Under the pieces are notes generated by a model. That model saw nothing but the letters and a program-made list of their open reading frames with translations, did no database searches and had not been told where the DNA came from. From Phymatolithon calcareum (Eukaryota > Rhodophyta > Florideophyceae > Hapalidiales): a DNA stretch of 64,000 nucleotides. The stretch is from the NCBI GenBank assembly GCA_977006965.1, contig OZ345353.1:2418001-2482000 (forward strand). The letters are read 5' to 3'. The position numbers and the translations under genes are program-made. The stretch's first letter is position 1. Every line of letters starts with the position of its first letter. Of the stretch, positions 53,787 to 64,000 are shown one piece after another.

Positions 53787-55425
53787 AGCGAACAGGAACA
53801 AGGCTCCAAGATCTTTGACGTTTCTGCACGAGGGAAACTGCGCTGTGAAGAATTAGCTGCGACCAGGGGATTGTTAAGGGGGGGAGTAACGCAAACCGGT
53901 TATCATACTGCATTTCTAAAAATGGGTCCATACAATTTCTATGAAGCTTTTCACGCGATGTGAAAATGTATCATATATGTACGTGTCTAATGGGAAAAAT
54001 TAAGGTCTGTTGACATGAACATTGGGAGCTGCCAATGTAGCGGTAGTTCTCGTTGCAGGACTGGCTTTGTGGAGAGAAATAATCGGAAATAAAGGTGAAC
54101 GAGGGCACTGTGCCTACAGTGCACAAAGGTTTGCTGGAGGGAATCCGAATTTTCGCGCTTTCCACCTATCACGTGCACACACGGTCATCAGTTTTCACTG
54201 CATGTCCTCGCACGTGCCAAAAATTCGCATCGTACTGAATCGCGTCTCGTCAGCGTTTAGCGCACTGACTTAATGCACTTCACAGTCAATCGTGTCCTGT
54301 CACCAGCCTATTGGCGGACACAACAAGACGGACCCGTCGCAGCATTGTCACTACCCTACTTAGTCGAAAAAAATTTGATTATCTTATTGACTCATAATCC
54401 AGTCGGCACACGAAGGGGCATCTTTCACAATTAAATTTATGTAACTTGTGAAGTTCGCGTTTCTCCCCCCCTTAACATTCCCCTGATGCGACATATAACA
54501 TATAATTTATGACCGCTGGCGTTGAATTTGAGATTGTCATTCAATCAATTACCAGGGACGCTGATGCACGAACTGAGCACCACTCACTGTACTTGCCCTG
54601 TTGGCGCATCGTTGCCGGTGTACAGTGTAAATTATGGTTATGTTTTTATAGTACAGTAGTATGATACCTGGGGCCCCATGGCGTGGGGAAGAGGCAACTA
54701 ACGCTTTGGATATCTCGCTCATACAGTACAAGTATTTTGATGAGACTCGGGACAAGGATCTCCAGTATACGTACAGTACAGTATCTCCTGGACACTGCTT
54801 TCTGCCAGTATCATACTGGCGGACGGAAACACTCTACTGTAGTGTTTCGGCTTGTCCTTTGTCGTCATGGACCTTGTTTTCTGGCATTTTCTCCGAACAA
54901 CTCGATTTCGCGCGTCCATGTTCTCCGATGAGCGCTCACATAAGAAAGAATCTATAAGTTTGTCAACTTTGTTTAGCTCGAAAATATTGGTGAGGCTCTA
55001 AACACAGTCTTCGGACTTTACGGGAAATAAAATTCTGCTGTATCACAACAACTGTAGCAACAAACTACTGTATAGTTTGTACAGCATATAATATGTTCGT
55101 AGGAGTGCTCTATTCTCTGATTCTAAGCAATTGCGCAAGCTTAGGTTTGTCAAAGAACTGTAAAAGAAACAAAAGCATATGCATCGGGCTCCTCGATGCA
55201 CGGCAAAGTACTCCAACGGGTTCTTCGTACCAAATATGGATTTTCATTTTCCCCAAAACTCGAGTCGGGATCCCGTGAAAATATGTCCTTGGGCTTCATA
55301 TTGGTCACGAAATGTTGAAACCGGATTACAATTTCATCGAGCAACATCATAACGGATTCGCCCTTATCTGATCTCCCTATGCCTCCGCCAGATACTCGTT
55401 GCAGACCATTCCCGACTGGAACGCG
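53787..55425. other. Intergenic region, nothing recognised
   Basis: No gene. AT-rich, with many short TACAGTA words around 54.6-54.85 kb. The last part is the leader of the PAP/fibrillin gene. Confidence 0.5.
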
Positions 55426-56124
55426 ATGGCCACATCAGCCTTCGTGGCGTCGCTTCATGCGCCCTTCCGTCGCGTCCGACACGGGATGTTCGCCACCCCT
55501 GGCTTATCTCCGCGACAATGCCGCGCCCCGCGCGCATTGCCTTCCGCCAGCCTGTTGGTGGAGGCCGAGGTGCTACCGCGGCTTCGAGCGCTATCAGCGG
55601 ACACTCGCCGCGGGCGCCGTGCCGCGGAAAACCAGCTCGCCGAAGCGGAGACTCTCGTTTCTCGCTTGGAGGATGTGCCGGCCCCACCACCGCTGCTGGC
55701 ACAGAGTGTGGGCACTCTGGAAGGGACGTGGCATCTGATTTTCCTCATTTCCGGTGCCAAGCGGCGGTCAAGTCCGAGCCTACAGAGCGCCACGATTCGC
55801 GCGGCGGATAATGACCCGCGTTCCAGGAATGTTACGCAAACCATTTCTGTGCGTGACATGCGCGCGGTCAATTCATCCTCTTTTGCAGTGCTTGGCGTGC
55901 CGTGCGCTGTCAGCGTCGATGCTAAGCTCAATGCTATTGACTCGCATACATTGGAGGTTAAGTTCCAGAGAGCTCTATTCAAATTTGGGTTTCTCCCTGC
56001 CATTTCGTTTCCGATAAGGATATTCAATCCACGGGGGACGTTGAGGACGACGTACTTGTCGGAGACGTGCAGAATCGGACGGGGCGATAAGGGCAGTCTT
56101 TTTGTTCTTGTCAAGGAGCTGTGA
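55426..56124 (+). CDS. Plastid PAP/fibrillin-family protein
   Basis: 232 residues from the ATG of MATSAFVASLHAPFRR; the first 40 or so residues are Ser/Ala/Arg-rich, like a plastid transit peptide. The lipocalin-like PAP/fibrillin domain follows. VGTLEGTWHLIFL (about 92-104) is the usual first strand, and the C-terminal block TYLSETCRIGRGDKGSLFVL is diagnostic. These proteins coat plastoglobules or associate with thylakoids and bind lipids. The length suits a single-domain fibrillin. Intronless. Its presence shows that the host has a plastid. Confidence 0.9.
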   Translation: MATSAFVASLHAPFRRVRHGMFATPGLSPRQCRAPRALPSASLLVEAEVLPRLRALSADTRRGRRAAENQLAEAETLVSRLEDVPAPPPLLAQSVGTLEGTWHLIFLISGAKRRSSPSLQSATIRAADNDPRSRNVTQTISVRDMRAVNSSSFAVLGVPCAVSVDAKLNAIDSHTLEVKFQRALFKFGFLPAISFPIRIFNPRGTLRTTYLSETCRIGRGDKGSLFVLVKEL

Positions 56125-59100
56125 ATTTTGATGCTACTTTATGGCACATGTTTTGTCGTGGAAGGACAGTCTTCTTGCACTTATGGGCATTGGTTTTGTT
56201 CTTATAGAAGAGCTATGAATTTGAAGGTACTCGTCGGAATGCTGCGTTGTCGACGAGTTCGCCTTGGGCGTGCTGCGTTGCGAGAAGGGTCCGATGAGAA
56301 GGGCGAGTAACGCCGACCGCCATACTCGAAGTCATTGCAACAAGATTTTTCACTAGACTAAAGCCGTGACTTGAGAAGTTTCATTTAAGTGTCGTTTGCA
56401 GCTGTACGGACTAATCCGTAGCCCCGGATCCGAAGATGTTCTCCTCAGATGACTGTAGCGCTTCGCAACAAGTGCACTCGGCGTTTTGCTCAGAGTTCCG
56501 CCACGGCATTTTGTTGCTCCATGGTATCCCGTTCTGGGCCTACGGTGGTGTGTGATGCGCCGGACCCAGGCGCTGTGGCCCGGGATTGCACGGCATTGTG
56601 CATCCTGCTGTATTCGCAGTGTACTGAATAAGATGACGTCGGAGTCGATGCTTATCCTGAAAAAGTCGGCCAATTTCCATTACCTTTGGACCGGCGTACT
56701 TGACAGCGATAGGCGTGAACGATGAATCAGGCATCTGTACTTATCTCAGTACCGATATATCGGTACTGCGTACGTGTCTGTGTTTTATAATCTTCCAAGA
56801 CAAATACGGAAATGCAGCACAATGTGTGGTGGCCATTCTCGTCGACCGCAAGCGTACAGTACGTTTCTCACCATACACGTTTCGGTCGATATGATCCTCT
56901 TTGCAGCTGCATGGTTACATGAAGTAGATCCATCACCGGAGTCATCGTTTGGCAAGAGTATTGCTTCCGAACGAAGCCAAATCCCCGCATGCTCTGCGGA
57001 GGGCAACGGTCTCCTTGGAATGAACCCGTGTTTTTGGAATTGCCGTCATCCATACGGCTCTAGCCAAGCCTGCAGCACTACTTGTCGTGCACCATATCCT
57101 CACCTCGACTTCCTGGAACAATAGTCTTGTCCTTGCGGCATCCACCTCTGCCCGATAAGAAATCGAAGTGCGCACCTCACTTCACCTCCGGCGAGTCTTA
57201 TCGATTATCAAATCGTTCACTTTCACGCCACGGATTTGTCGTTCACTGTGCCTTTGCACGGCATTCCGGCTCGAATGCAACTCGTCGTCTTGCGCTGCAA
57301 TCTTACATGTCTGAGAGATGACATTTTTGCTCGCGGCACCGCCAACCATGTCTTAAAGATTTGCAGCTGCCAAAGACCGAGGAACAACTAAAGCATATGA
57401 ACGACGAACCCGATGCGGTGAACGTAAACGGTTTGATAATCGATAGACGACTTGTCGGAGATGAAGTCAGGAGCGTTCTTCGAGCACTAGGGCTCCTGCC
57501 AAGAGGATGAGGAGAAGTGCATGGCGGATGATACTGGGGTCCATTCAAAGATGACCAAAAGCGTGAGAAGATATGGCTTTCATTGCGACCATGCTCGTGG
57601 TAATTTATCTACCGGATTAGCGCACCAATATGAATCAAGCATGCAGCAGACGAGAAGAATCGGAATGCGACAATCACCCAGATCGGTTTGAGAGAGAAGC
57701 TCTTCTCAGCTCTGCTCTTCCTTCTTGAAGGAACAGGAGCGCGGAAGTTGATTGTCAACGCGCTGAAGAGTGGGTTGGATCACTGGTATAGTTGGGGACA
57801 CTGCGCATGTAATAGCTTTTTCAGTTCTGATGAATGGTGCAGTATCTGAAGCAATGCAGTGGAATTACGGCAAAGAGGCGTCGGTGCAGCGTCGACGCAA
57901 AGACTTTAAGGAAAGCAAGAAGTGGCCGGAAGAAGTGAAAGAGCAAGTGGAAGATGTCCAATGAGAGGGACAGGGTCCTGTCTCTCGGACAAGAAGCTTT
58001 TAGGTTTTTTGGGGCTTGGACGACGCAGCCTAGTCCGTGCACTTCAGTGCTCCGGTTCATGTGTCTTATTGTTCCAGTGCTTCTTATGTAGTACATGGAT
58101 AAGTACATCGCGTCGAAATGTTGTTGGGCTTATAAAGTCGAACACGAGCGGATTCGCTTGCGAGTACTTCGTCAATGAGTATTCGCCATTGCTCCGTGAC
58201 CTGCATGACCGCAACATGAATGGAGCCTCCAATGTTGCGGATTATGACGCGATGAAACTTGTATGGCTTACCCCATATTGCCTATGTAAAGGAAAAGCTC
58301 GTCGACTTCCCGAAGCAGAATGACGGAGCTTTCGTTCATTTTCTCTGTAAGGAATATTTTCAGCAAGCAGCAAACTATTGAACCATGCCTTCTGTCTCTT
58401 TCTCTGTGGCGGGTTATTGAATTCTGTCTAAAACAGCGTCAAGTGCCCACTGCTATTGCAAGTTCTGGTGCGAACATCTGCTTCTGCGGTCGGCTTCTAG
58501 AAGGACGCTCCGCACACAGACACAATGGGCTTCTCATGTCAACCGATCTTGAGCAATTCTCGTTTTGCTCATTTCAATCAGCATTGATGCAAACCGTTAT
58601 CAATAAGCATTTGGCTGTGTCCTCGAGGTGCTCGTAAATTGCAGATTGCTCCTCGATGGAACCCGTAACGTAAGTTTCTTGAAGGCTCTTTCAAGGCTTC
58701 TTGAAGGGCAATGGACTTCCATCTTGTGCACCACACGAGCTGACGATGATAATCATTTCTGCAGTTATGTAAAGTTCGCAAAAAACCGAGACGAAGCATG
58801 ACTAGTACTCGGTCTAGTAAGCCTGTGAACTTTGCTGCAGCACACAAGAAGTGTTTCCGGCCGACGCAGAAGAGAAGGTGAATGAATTTGGTGTTCCAAA
58901 ACTGATATCAGCCGCAATGAATAATACTACGGAAGATAATGATTTCCCACGCATTACCGACCGTCATGTGTCCGGCAAGAAATTTGCGATCTCCCGCATG
59001 CGGACGACATAACGTGCCCGTAGTAACGAAAATTTCGAGGTACAAAGCGAGATAAGGTACTTGCACGAATGCTACATTGCAATTCTGTGATACTGACACG

Positions 59101-59611
59101 AATATTTTTAATTGGGAAGTGCAACAGAATTGCGTTGGGCCGATGTTGTCATGGAGCAGAACTTTGGAGAACCACGGACGCATCTCCTAACCTGGACCGA
59201 CCAGACCCTAAACCAGGAAGGCGAGGTTTTCGGTGCGGTTGGTGAGCTCGCACAGGAGCAAGTGCTCTAGCCGATAAGGCTGCAAATGCGCGCATTTTGG
59301 CTGTATTTCAGTCGGAATTGCTTTCACTATCGCAAACACGCCAACTGTGCCGCGTGAGAGGGCCGAGAGACAACTCGGCTGCCGTCATGTCAGCTCATCA
59401 CCGTGCCGAGAACCGACGCTCTCTGCGAGTCAAAACGACCTATGAATCCCGACCCACCAAGGAACGGTCTAGTTGTTCCCGCTGTTTAGATTGACAGCAT
59501 GATCTCTCGCGAGATGCTGCGACAAACGTGCCAACTGCTGGCGGCTACACGGCGTCCAGAGATCTTGTTCCGGTCGAGAAAACCGTGTTGCTTGCAAATG
59601 TCATTTGTGAT
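56125..59611. other. Gene-poor region, only short ORFs
   Basis: No gene recognised over 3.5 kb. A plus-strand frame at 57322-57510 reads 62 codons (EEQLKHMNDEPDAVNVNGLI) without known relatives. It contains a 22-bp perfect palindrome at 56747-56768 (CAGTACCGATA plus its complement). Confidence 0.45.
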
Positions 59612-61222
59612 TTATCTTTGTCTGGTCGAGCAGTTGTCGCAGCAACTCGCTGCAGCGTTTTGTTCCATTTCAGCTTCTGTGCTACCTTTCCAGGCGTGCT
59701 CTTTCGAGCTTTCGACTGGTAGGTCTATCGGGTAAGCCCTGGGCATGATTTTCAACCCCATTTGACTTGGCTGCACAAAAGAATTGCATGTCGCGTTCAC
59801 CTCTGTCTTCGTGACTTCATGTATGGGTAGACTCTTTTCACCGTTTTTGTAGCACATCCAGTCTCCGTTTGGAACGTGAAAGCCCCTGACGTACCCACGA
59901 TCAATCGCCCTTGTCACAATAACACCGTATCTCTCACTCTTTGCTTCTACAACTTCGTTCACCTTGCCAACGAGCATCTCGGCTGCATATGCTGTCACAA
60001 ACGCGTAGTTCGCCAAAACAAGAGCATACAAATCGATCGAAAGGCCAAGCCAGCCTTCTTTTTGACCTCTGAATTGTACGTAGAACAATGTTGTTGACAC
60101 CATTGCCATGACATGCGCGAGTGCACGACGATCATTCCGCACTATCGCAACTTGATTGCCGACGGCACGCATCATATGACACTTGTTCCAGCCAAGAGGA
60201 CTGTTGTACCATTCCTCTAGTTCAGAGAGCTCTGAGATTGTTCCCAGGTCTTCTTCGCTCTTCACCTCAGCCCATTTTCCTACATGACTTTTATGATCTC
60301 GCGCATTCTGTGCACGGCCTTGCGCTGAGGTAGGGGTGCGATCTATTATTGTCGTGGAGGTTAAAGTTTGCTGATTTGCACCGTGGTCATCACCACTAAG
60401 AGACAAATGGAGCGCAGACCGATCCTGGAGACTATTTTCATTCGCCCGTCCGGATACAACGTCCTCACCTTCAAAGTGGAAAACAACTTTTCTCCATTCA
60501 AAGGTAGTCAGATCAAGCAGTTTCCACGTCGTCTCTGCGTCGCCCCAAAAAAGGTTCGTAATTGTCCACGGTGTCCACCGAGAAATAAAAACATAAATTC
60601 CTCGGACCAAGATACATTCAGGGCCGTTGCCGCTTCGTTGGCGGAGCTTGAACTTAGAAGCGATGTAAGAGGCGTCCGCCACGGAATTTACTTTGTAACA
60701 ACACACCTTTCCCAAACCACCGGCATTCCAATCACGTCGCTCACACCACCTTCCTTCCGCAACTGTGACGATTCGCACAATAGAACAGCCCGCGTCGTTG
60801 AGTAAGTAATGGATCATACCGCATGGAAGAGCATACACATGCCCCGCGCTCAACAAAATTGCGAATGGAGAGGCGATAGCACCCAAGAAGAAGCGGATAG
60901 GCCATGCAACAACGTCGACCGCGAGCAAAAAAATAGAAAGTGCCAGACGAAGTAGATTGAAAATGAAACCCAGAATGTGTGCAATGTAAGTCCATCCATT
61001 GGGAGCTCCTTGGTTTTCTTCCAAGAAGTTGTTGGCCACGACGATGACGTATATCACGGGCTGCAGAACAAGCGCTCGCAATACATTGAGCTCGTTGTAT
61101 GCCAATCCGTCGCCTTCCACACATCTGTTTCTGCTGTACATGCTGTACATCATGATATCGCCGGAGTCAAGGTTGTACCGTAGAAAGCGCGAGTCTTTCG
61201 TACGTTCAGAAGACGCATGCAT
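59612..61222 (-). CDS. Multi-pass membrane protein, unknown
   Basis: 536 residues from the ATG of MHASSERTKDSRF (an earlier GTG-led extension is less likely; MMYSMYSRN is an alternative start). About four hydrophobic helices lie in the first third, including a long VYALPCGMIHYLL-type stretch, and two more near 365-410. A soluble segment of about 180 residues separates them, and the C-terminus is soluble with a Cys-rich end (SCCDNCSTRQR). No family recognised. Like the 49800-53786 gene it lies on the minus strand and mixes N-terminal helices with a novel soluble part, but I see no clear sequence match between them. Confidence 0.7.
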   Translation of the reverse strand: MHASSERTKDSRFLRYNLDSGDIMMYSMYSRNRCVEGDGLAYNELNVLRALVLQPVIYVIVVANNFLEENQGAPNGWTYIAHILGFIFNLLRLALSIFLLAVDVVAWPIRFFLGAIASPFAILLSAGHVYALPCGMIHYLLNDAGCSIVRIVTVAEGRWCERRDWNAGGLGKVCCYKVNSVADASYIASKFKLRQRSGNGPECILVRGIYVFISRWTPWTITNLFWGDAETTWKLLDLTTFEWRKVVFHFEGEDVVSGRANENSLQDRSALHLSLSGDDHGANQQTLTSTTIIDRTPTSAQGRAQNARDHKSHVGKWAEVKSEEDLGTISELSELEEWYNSPLGWNKCHMMRAVGNQVAIVRNDRRALAHVMAMVSTTLFYVQFRGQKEGWLGLSIDLYALVLANYAFVTAYAAEMLVGKVNEVVEAKSERYGVIVTRAIDRGYVRGFHVPNGDWMCYKNGEKSLPIHEVTKTEVNATCNSFVQPSQMGLKIMPRAYPIDLPVESSKEHAWKGSTEAEMEQNAAASCCDNCSTRQR

Positions 61223-61349
61223 GACGAGAGAGTTAGGCGATGCTACACACCGCCGTGTCCGTGGCGAATGGACAAAATCGAAGTGCCAAGGCGCCGCGCA
61301 CACCTAGGTCTCATAAAGAACTCAATATACTCGCAGTGCACCTACAAGA

Positions 61350-61411
61350 GAAGAGCATTGACAAAATTCTCGTTTGCACATATGTAAATGAGAATTTCGT
61401 CAATGCTCTTC
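61350..61411. repeat. 62-bp imperfect palindrome
   Basis: Arms of about 31 nt (starting GAAGAGCATTGAC and ending in its complement) with three or so mismatches. It is the longest palindrome in the window. Confidence 0.9.
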
Positions 61412-62499
61412 AGTCAAATCGCTCTTTCTGAAGCCTTCTCGGACTGAAAAATCATCAAAACTGAGAGCCGACTGTCCTTCCCTACCAATACAGAGCCTAA
61501 AAATATACAAATTTTAAAGGGACCTGCAAACCTGCAAAATGCAGCTCTCAGATCTGAGGGCCTATATTTTTCGTTAATTTTTGAGAGCTCCTTTCACACG
61601 AGGGGTTCGGTATAACAATCGTTTCTTTTGTTCTCCCACCATCCCATCCTCTTTTGTTTTTGTAGATTAGTTCAGGGAAGCGGAAGTCCTGGGTTTGACC
61701 AGGTCGAATTTTGGATGGAGCTCCTCAGACGCGCTGGATCAGGCCCGGCAGCATTATTGGATGCAGTTTCCTCCAGGGCTCCACGCGCTGACCGCACATT
61801 ACTGACACAGCTTTATTACGTTCACTAAAGTTCTGATGTTCTGGCACCTAGCGGAGATCGAGATAATGGTCACTTCTCTTCACTCAGCGTAGTTTCAGAA
61901 GTTCCTAAAATAGAATATGCCCCGGAAGCGGCACCAATATTCCCAACACCATGAGCTTGACGTGGAGTGCCAGAATAACAACTGACTTGCTTTGGGTGGC
62001 CGGTTTGGGAATTGATAATGTTGCCTACGAACTGAGCGCGATCACATTACGGGACGGCAAATTCGACATCAACAACTGGTTTCTACATTCTTTGAAGCTG
62101 AAAGTCGTCAGCGAACAGTTGCGCTGGCTTGTCTAAGTGCGCCATCGATGGATAGGCTACCAGGCTCTTCGATGACATTGATGATTAATAAATTTTATTG
62201 AATAAGATTTGAGTCAAGGCCAGTACAACACTCACCGCTTTCTGCATGACTTCTTTTTGGAGTGCCGCGGTAGTCGCTGCGAAACGTAGAAAACAGGGTG
62301 CTATTTATTTTCTTGGAACCTGTTGCACATTGCGTTTTTCAGTTTGTGCAAGTCTTCAAGGATGTTTGAGTGGGGATGCATGGTTATTTTTTAGAATCAC
62401 GCAAAAGGTGGCAACTTCTGTCTTCAACATCCAACACGCTCTAATCCCTTAACATCTCCCTGATGCGAAGTTCTATCCATGCGAGGGCTCGAGTGAGTC

Positions 62500-62550
62500 T
62501 CTAGTGTCTGCAAACGCGTTGGTAACTTTTAAATAAAAACCCACTGTTCT
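62500..62550. repeat. Dispersed short repeat, copy 2
   Basis: Matches 30750-30800 over about 45 bp (GCGTTGGTAACTTT core) at roughly 80 percent by eye. Confidence 0.5.
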
Positions 62551-62633
62551 TTTTCTTCGAGTGAGTTTCTTGCATTCATACTCGGTCTTGTGGTACATCT
62601 TCATCGTACACGGGAGAGCAACAAGCTCAATCA

Positions 62634-62745
62634 CAGCTCAGTCTTTTCAAAAATTGATATTCTCCACAGCGGAACTCTGTTGAAAAGCACTCTCAGGCGT
62701 GCCATGTGCATATTCCTGTCCCTTACGAGAAGTTTTGCGATGTTT
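62634..62745 (-). mobile_element. LINE family B RT tail fragment
   Basis: The minus strand encodes VRDRNMHMARLRVLFNRVPL and WRISIF, which aligns with VRERSTRLRCLRLIFNRAPL and WRKSVL of the 22217-22886 fragment. Confidence 0.5.
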
Positions 62746-63098
62746 AAGCGTGACTGCATTGTTTGTGTCAGGTGCAACGATGTAGATAGAGAGGTGCGGT
62801 GATGTGCACGGCCACCAGTTGTCTGAAATCCCATCCCTTGCTGAAATTGGTCATAGATGACAGGTCGGAAGTTCGCTTCTCTAGGAGGCCGCGTGGGCTC
62901 GAGCGTTTGCTCCAATTTCATTTCGGAACTCCCGTAGAGTGCTGCCACGCACGGATGCCCGTTTCTCACGTTATGCTTTGATCGCAGAATCGCCAGGTAA
63001 ACATTTCAAAATTTTTCACAACCTTTCATTCCGAATCTGATTGCCTATGCACTCCTCGCCCGCTGTGCCCCCGACTCGTCGAGGCTGACTTCCCGGCG

Positions 63099-63974
63099 AT
63101 GCGCACCAGAATGGTGCGTCCCCTGTGGCTATATATTTCCTGCGTACCGCTGTGCATTCTTATCTTGCCAGCGCTCTTATCCACATTGCGTACATATCGC
63201 AGTAGGTCGCCATCCACGTCGATGCCACGCCGAAAGCGAGAAGCACTTTGGGCACGCCCAGATGCACCGGAAGAGCAGGTCCTCGCAGTACGCCGAGAAG
63301 TTCTTTTATCGTCTCCAGTGAAGCAGATTCGAGTGCTGCCGCGCCTGGGCGCAATTTTCTGCCCTATTCCAGGAGTGGCGTCCAAAGCTCTGCTGCGCGC
63401 ACTGGAGCGCGCCGAGGGAGTTGGTGAGGATGAATTGCCTGTTCTCGCGGAGTACGCCTTGCGCGATCGCGAGCGTTTCCTTGTTCGGAAGGAAATCTTC
63501 CGGTTCGTTTTTGTACGTCACCCGTTTTCCCGCGTACTCTCCGCCTTTTACGCCGGAAGGGCTTTTTCCGAACTAGATAGCCCCGGATACCGTGAGTTTA
63601 TGGGGTATGTCCGGGGCCGTCCGCTTGCGCCTGATGAGCATGAGTTGCAGCCGTTATCCTTTTTGTTCTTTCTCACGTTTCTGAGCAATAAGAAGGGAAA
63701 TGTGCTTTGGGAAAGGTTCATACCGCAGAATGACCTCTGCGGACTAGATTCATTTGAGTATACATTCGTGGGACGTTTGGAGGAGTTCGAGAAGGGTATT
63801 GCAAAGGTTGAACAACGTTTGGCTCGCACGCTTCGACCACTGGATACTCCTGCATTTTCCAGTAACGCCTCGCGAACCATGCGCGAAATGTTCAAGTCCC
63901 GAAAAAGAAGAGCCAAGGTCATCAAACTCTACGCTGTGGATCTCAAGGTACTTCGCTATGACTCTGTCTTTTAG
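63099..63974 (+). CDS. Family-2 carbohydrate sulfotransferase
   Basis: 291 residues from the ATG of MRTRMVRPLWLY, intronless. A basic N-terminus and one helix (about 8-30) make it a type II Golgi protein. The PAPS-binding motifs are visible: a 5'-phosphosulfate loop CPIPGVASKALLRAL (about 88-102) and a 3'-phosphate motif FVRHPFSRVLSAFYAGR (about 138-154). FVGRLEEFEKGIAKVEQRL near 225 and the C-terminal YAVDLKVLRYD match the Sulfotransfer_2 family. It transfers sulfate from PAPS to sugars. In a red alga the acceptor could be a galactan such as a carrageenan, but the substrate is inferred. The protein is somewhat short but has no visible truncation. Confidence 0.92.
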   Translation: MRTRMVRPLWLYISCVPLCILILPALLSTLRTYRSRSPSTSMPRRKREALWARPDAPEEQVLAVRREVLLSSPVKQIRVLPRLGAIFCPIPGVASKALLRALERAEGVGEDELPVLAEYALRDRERFLVRKEIFRFVFVRHPFSRVLSAFYAGRAFSELDSPGYREFMGYVRGRPLAPDEHELQPLSFLFFLTFLSNKKGNVLWERFIPQNDLCGLDSFEYTFVGRLEEFEKGIAKVEQRLARTLRPLDTPAFSSNASRTMREMFKSRKRRAKVIKLYAVDLKVLRYDSVF

Positions 63975-64000
63975 CTTGCCTAATTCTGACCACACCAAAA

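Larger units (their letters stand above)
61223..63098. other. Intergenic region with repeats
   Basis: No gene recognised. It holds a 62-bp imperfect palindrome (61350-61411), a dispersed repeat copy (about 62500-62550) and a small LINE family B piece (62634-62745). Confidence 0.5.

Noticed and set aside
1-64000. CRISPR array or bacterial operon
   Set aside because: No regularly spaced short repeats. Genes are far apart on both strands, one has spliceosomal introns, and the families are eukaryotic.

Overview
This window looks like nuclear DNA from a photosynthetic eukaryote, most likely a red macroalga of the Chondrus type. That assignment is inferred, not proven. Most genes are long single-exon ORFs, and the one clear exception has two short GT-AG introns. 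The gene set includes a plastid PAP/fibrillin protein, type I metacaspases with a Pro-rich N-terminus, a PAM2-CUE-DUF1771-Smr (CID7-like) protein, a Golgi-type GDA1/CD39 nucleotidase, an FkbM methyltransferase with a membrane anchor, and a family-2 carbohydrate sulfotransferase. The last three would suit a secretory pathway that makes methylated, sulfated polysaccharide. Genes sit in a background of decayed transposons.

Layout. 0-0.35 kb: a truncated LINE with a perfect 14-bp target duplication. 1.0-4.3 kb: an IBtk-like ankyrin/RCC1 protein. 5.9-7.5 kb: the CID7-like gene, with a broken paralogue at 9.9-10.7 kb beside another LINE relic. 11.6-12.8 kb: the FkbM gene with a 21-nt micro-exon. 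13.1-13.4 kb: two short LINE-tail insertions sharing one target site. 14.0-16.2 kb: prolyl oligopeptidase. 16.8-19.1 and 27.0-29.3 kb: two very similar metacaspase genes in the same orientation. Between them lies a transposon island (19.5-26.4 kb) holding a Mutator-like element with a doubled transposase C-terminus, a degenerate three-module ORF with a poly(A) tail, LINE reverse-transcriptase fragments, a Ty3/gypsy remnant, and one intact small membrane-protein gene with its own TATA box.

31.1-32.4 kb: GDA1/CD39 NTPDase. 32.8-33.9 kb: a beta-strand-rich unknown. 36.3-38.2 kb: an ABC-class P-loop ATPase with an RGG-type head, resembling trypanosome MRB1590. 38.2-49.8 kb: mostly gene-poor, with a 129-bp tandem duplication, a C2H2 zinc-finger remnant, two LINE relics, a 398-bp pogo-like MITE and some uncertain ORFs. 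49.8-53.8 and 59.6-61.2 kb: two large membrane proteins of unknown function, the first with Sel1-type repeats. 55.4-56.1 kb: PAP/fibrillin. 63.1-64.0 kb: the sulfotransferase.

A recurring feature is a set of isolated, near-perfect palindromes of about 28-62 bp in intergenic DNA (4.65, 16.5, 30.4, 38.9, 48.0 and 61.4 kb) that no gene annotation explains. No CRISPR array, rRNA or convincing tRNA was seen.
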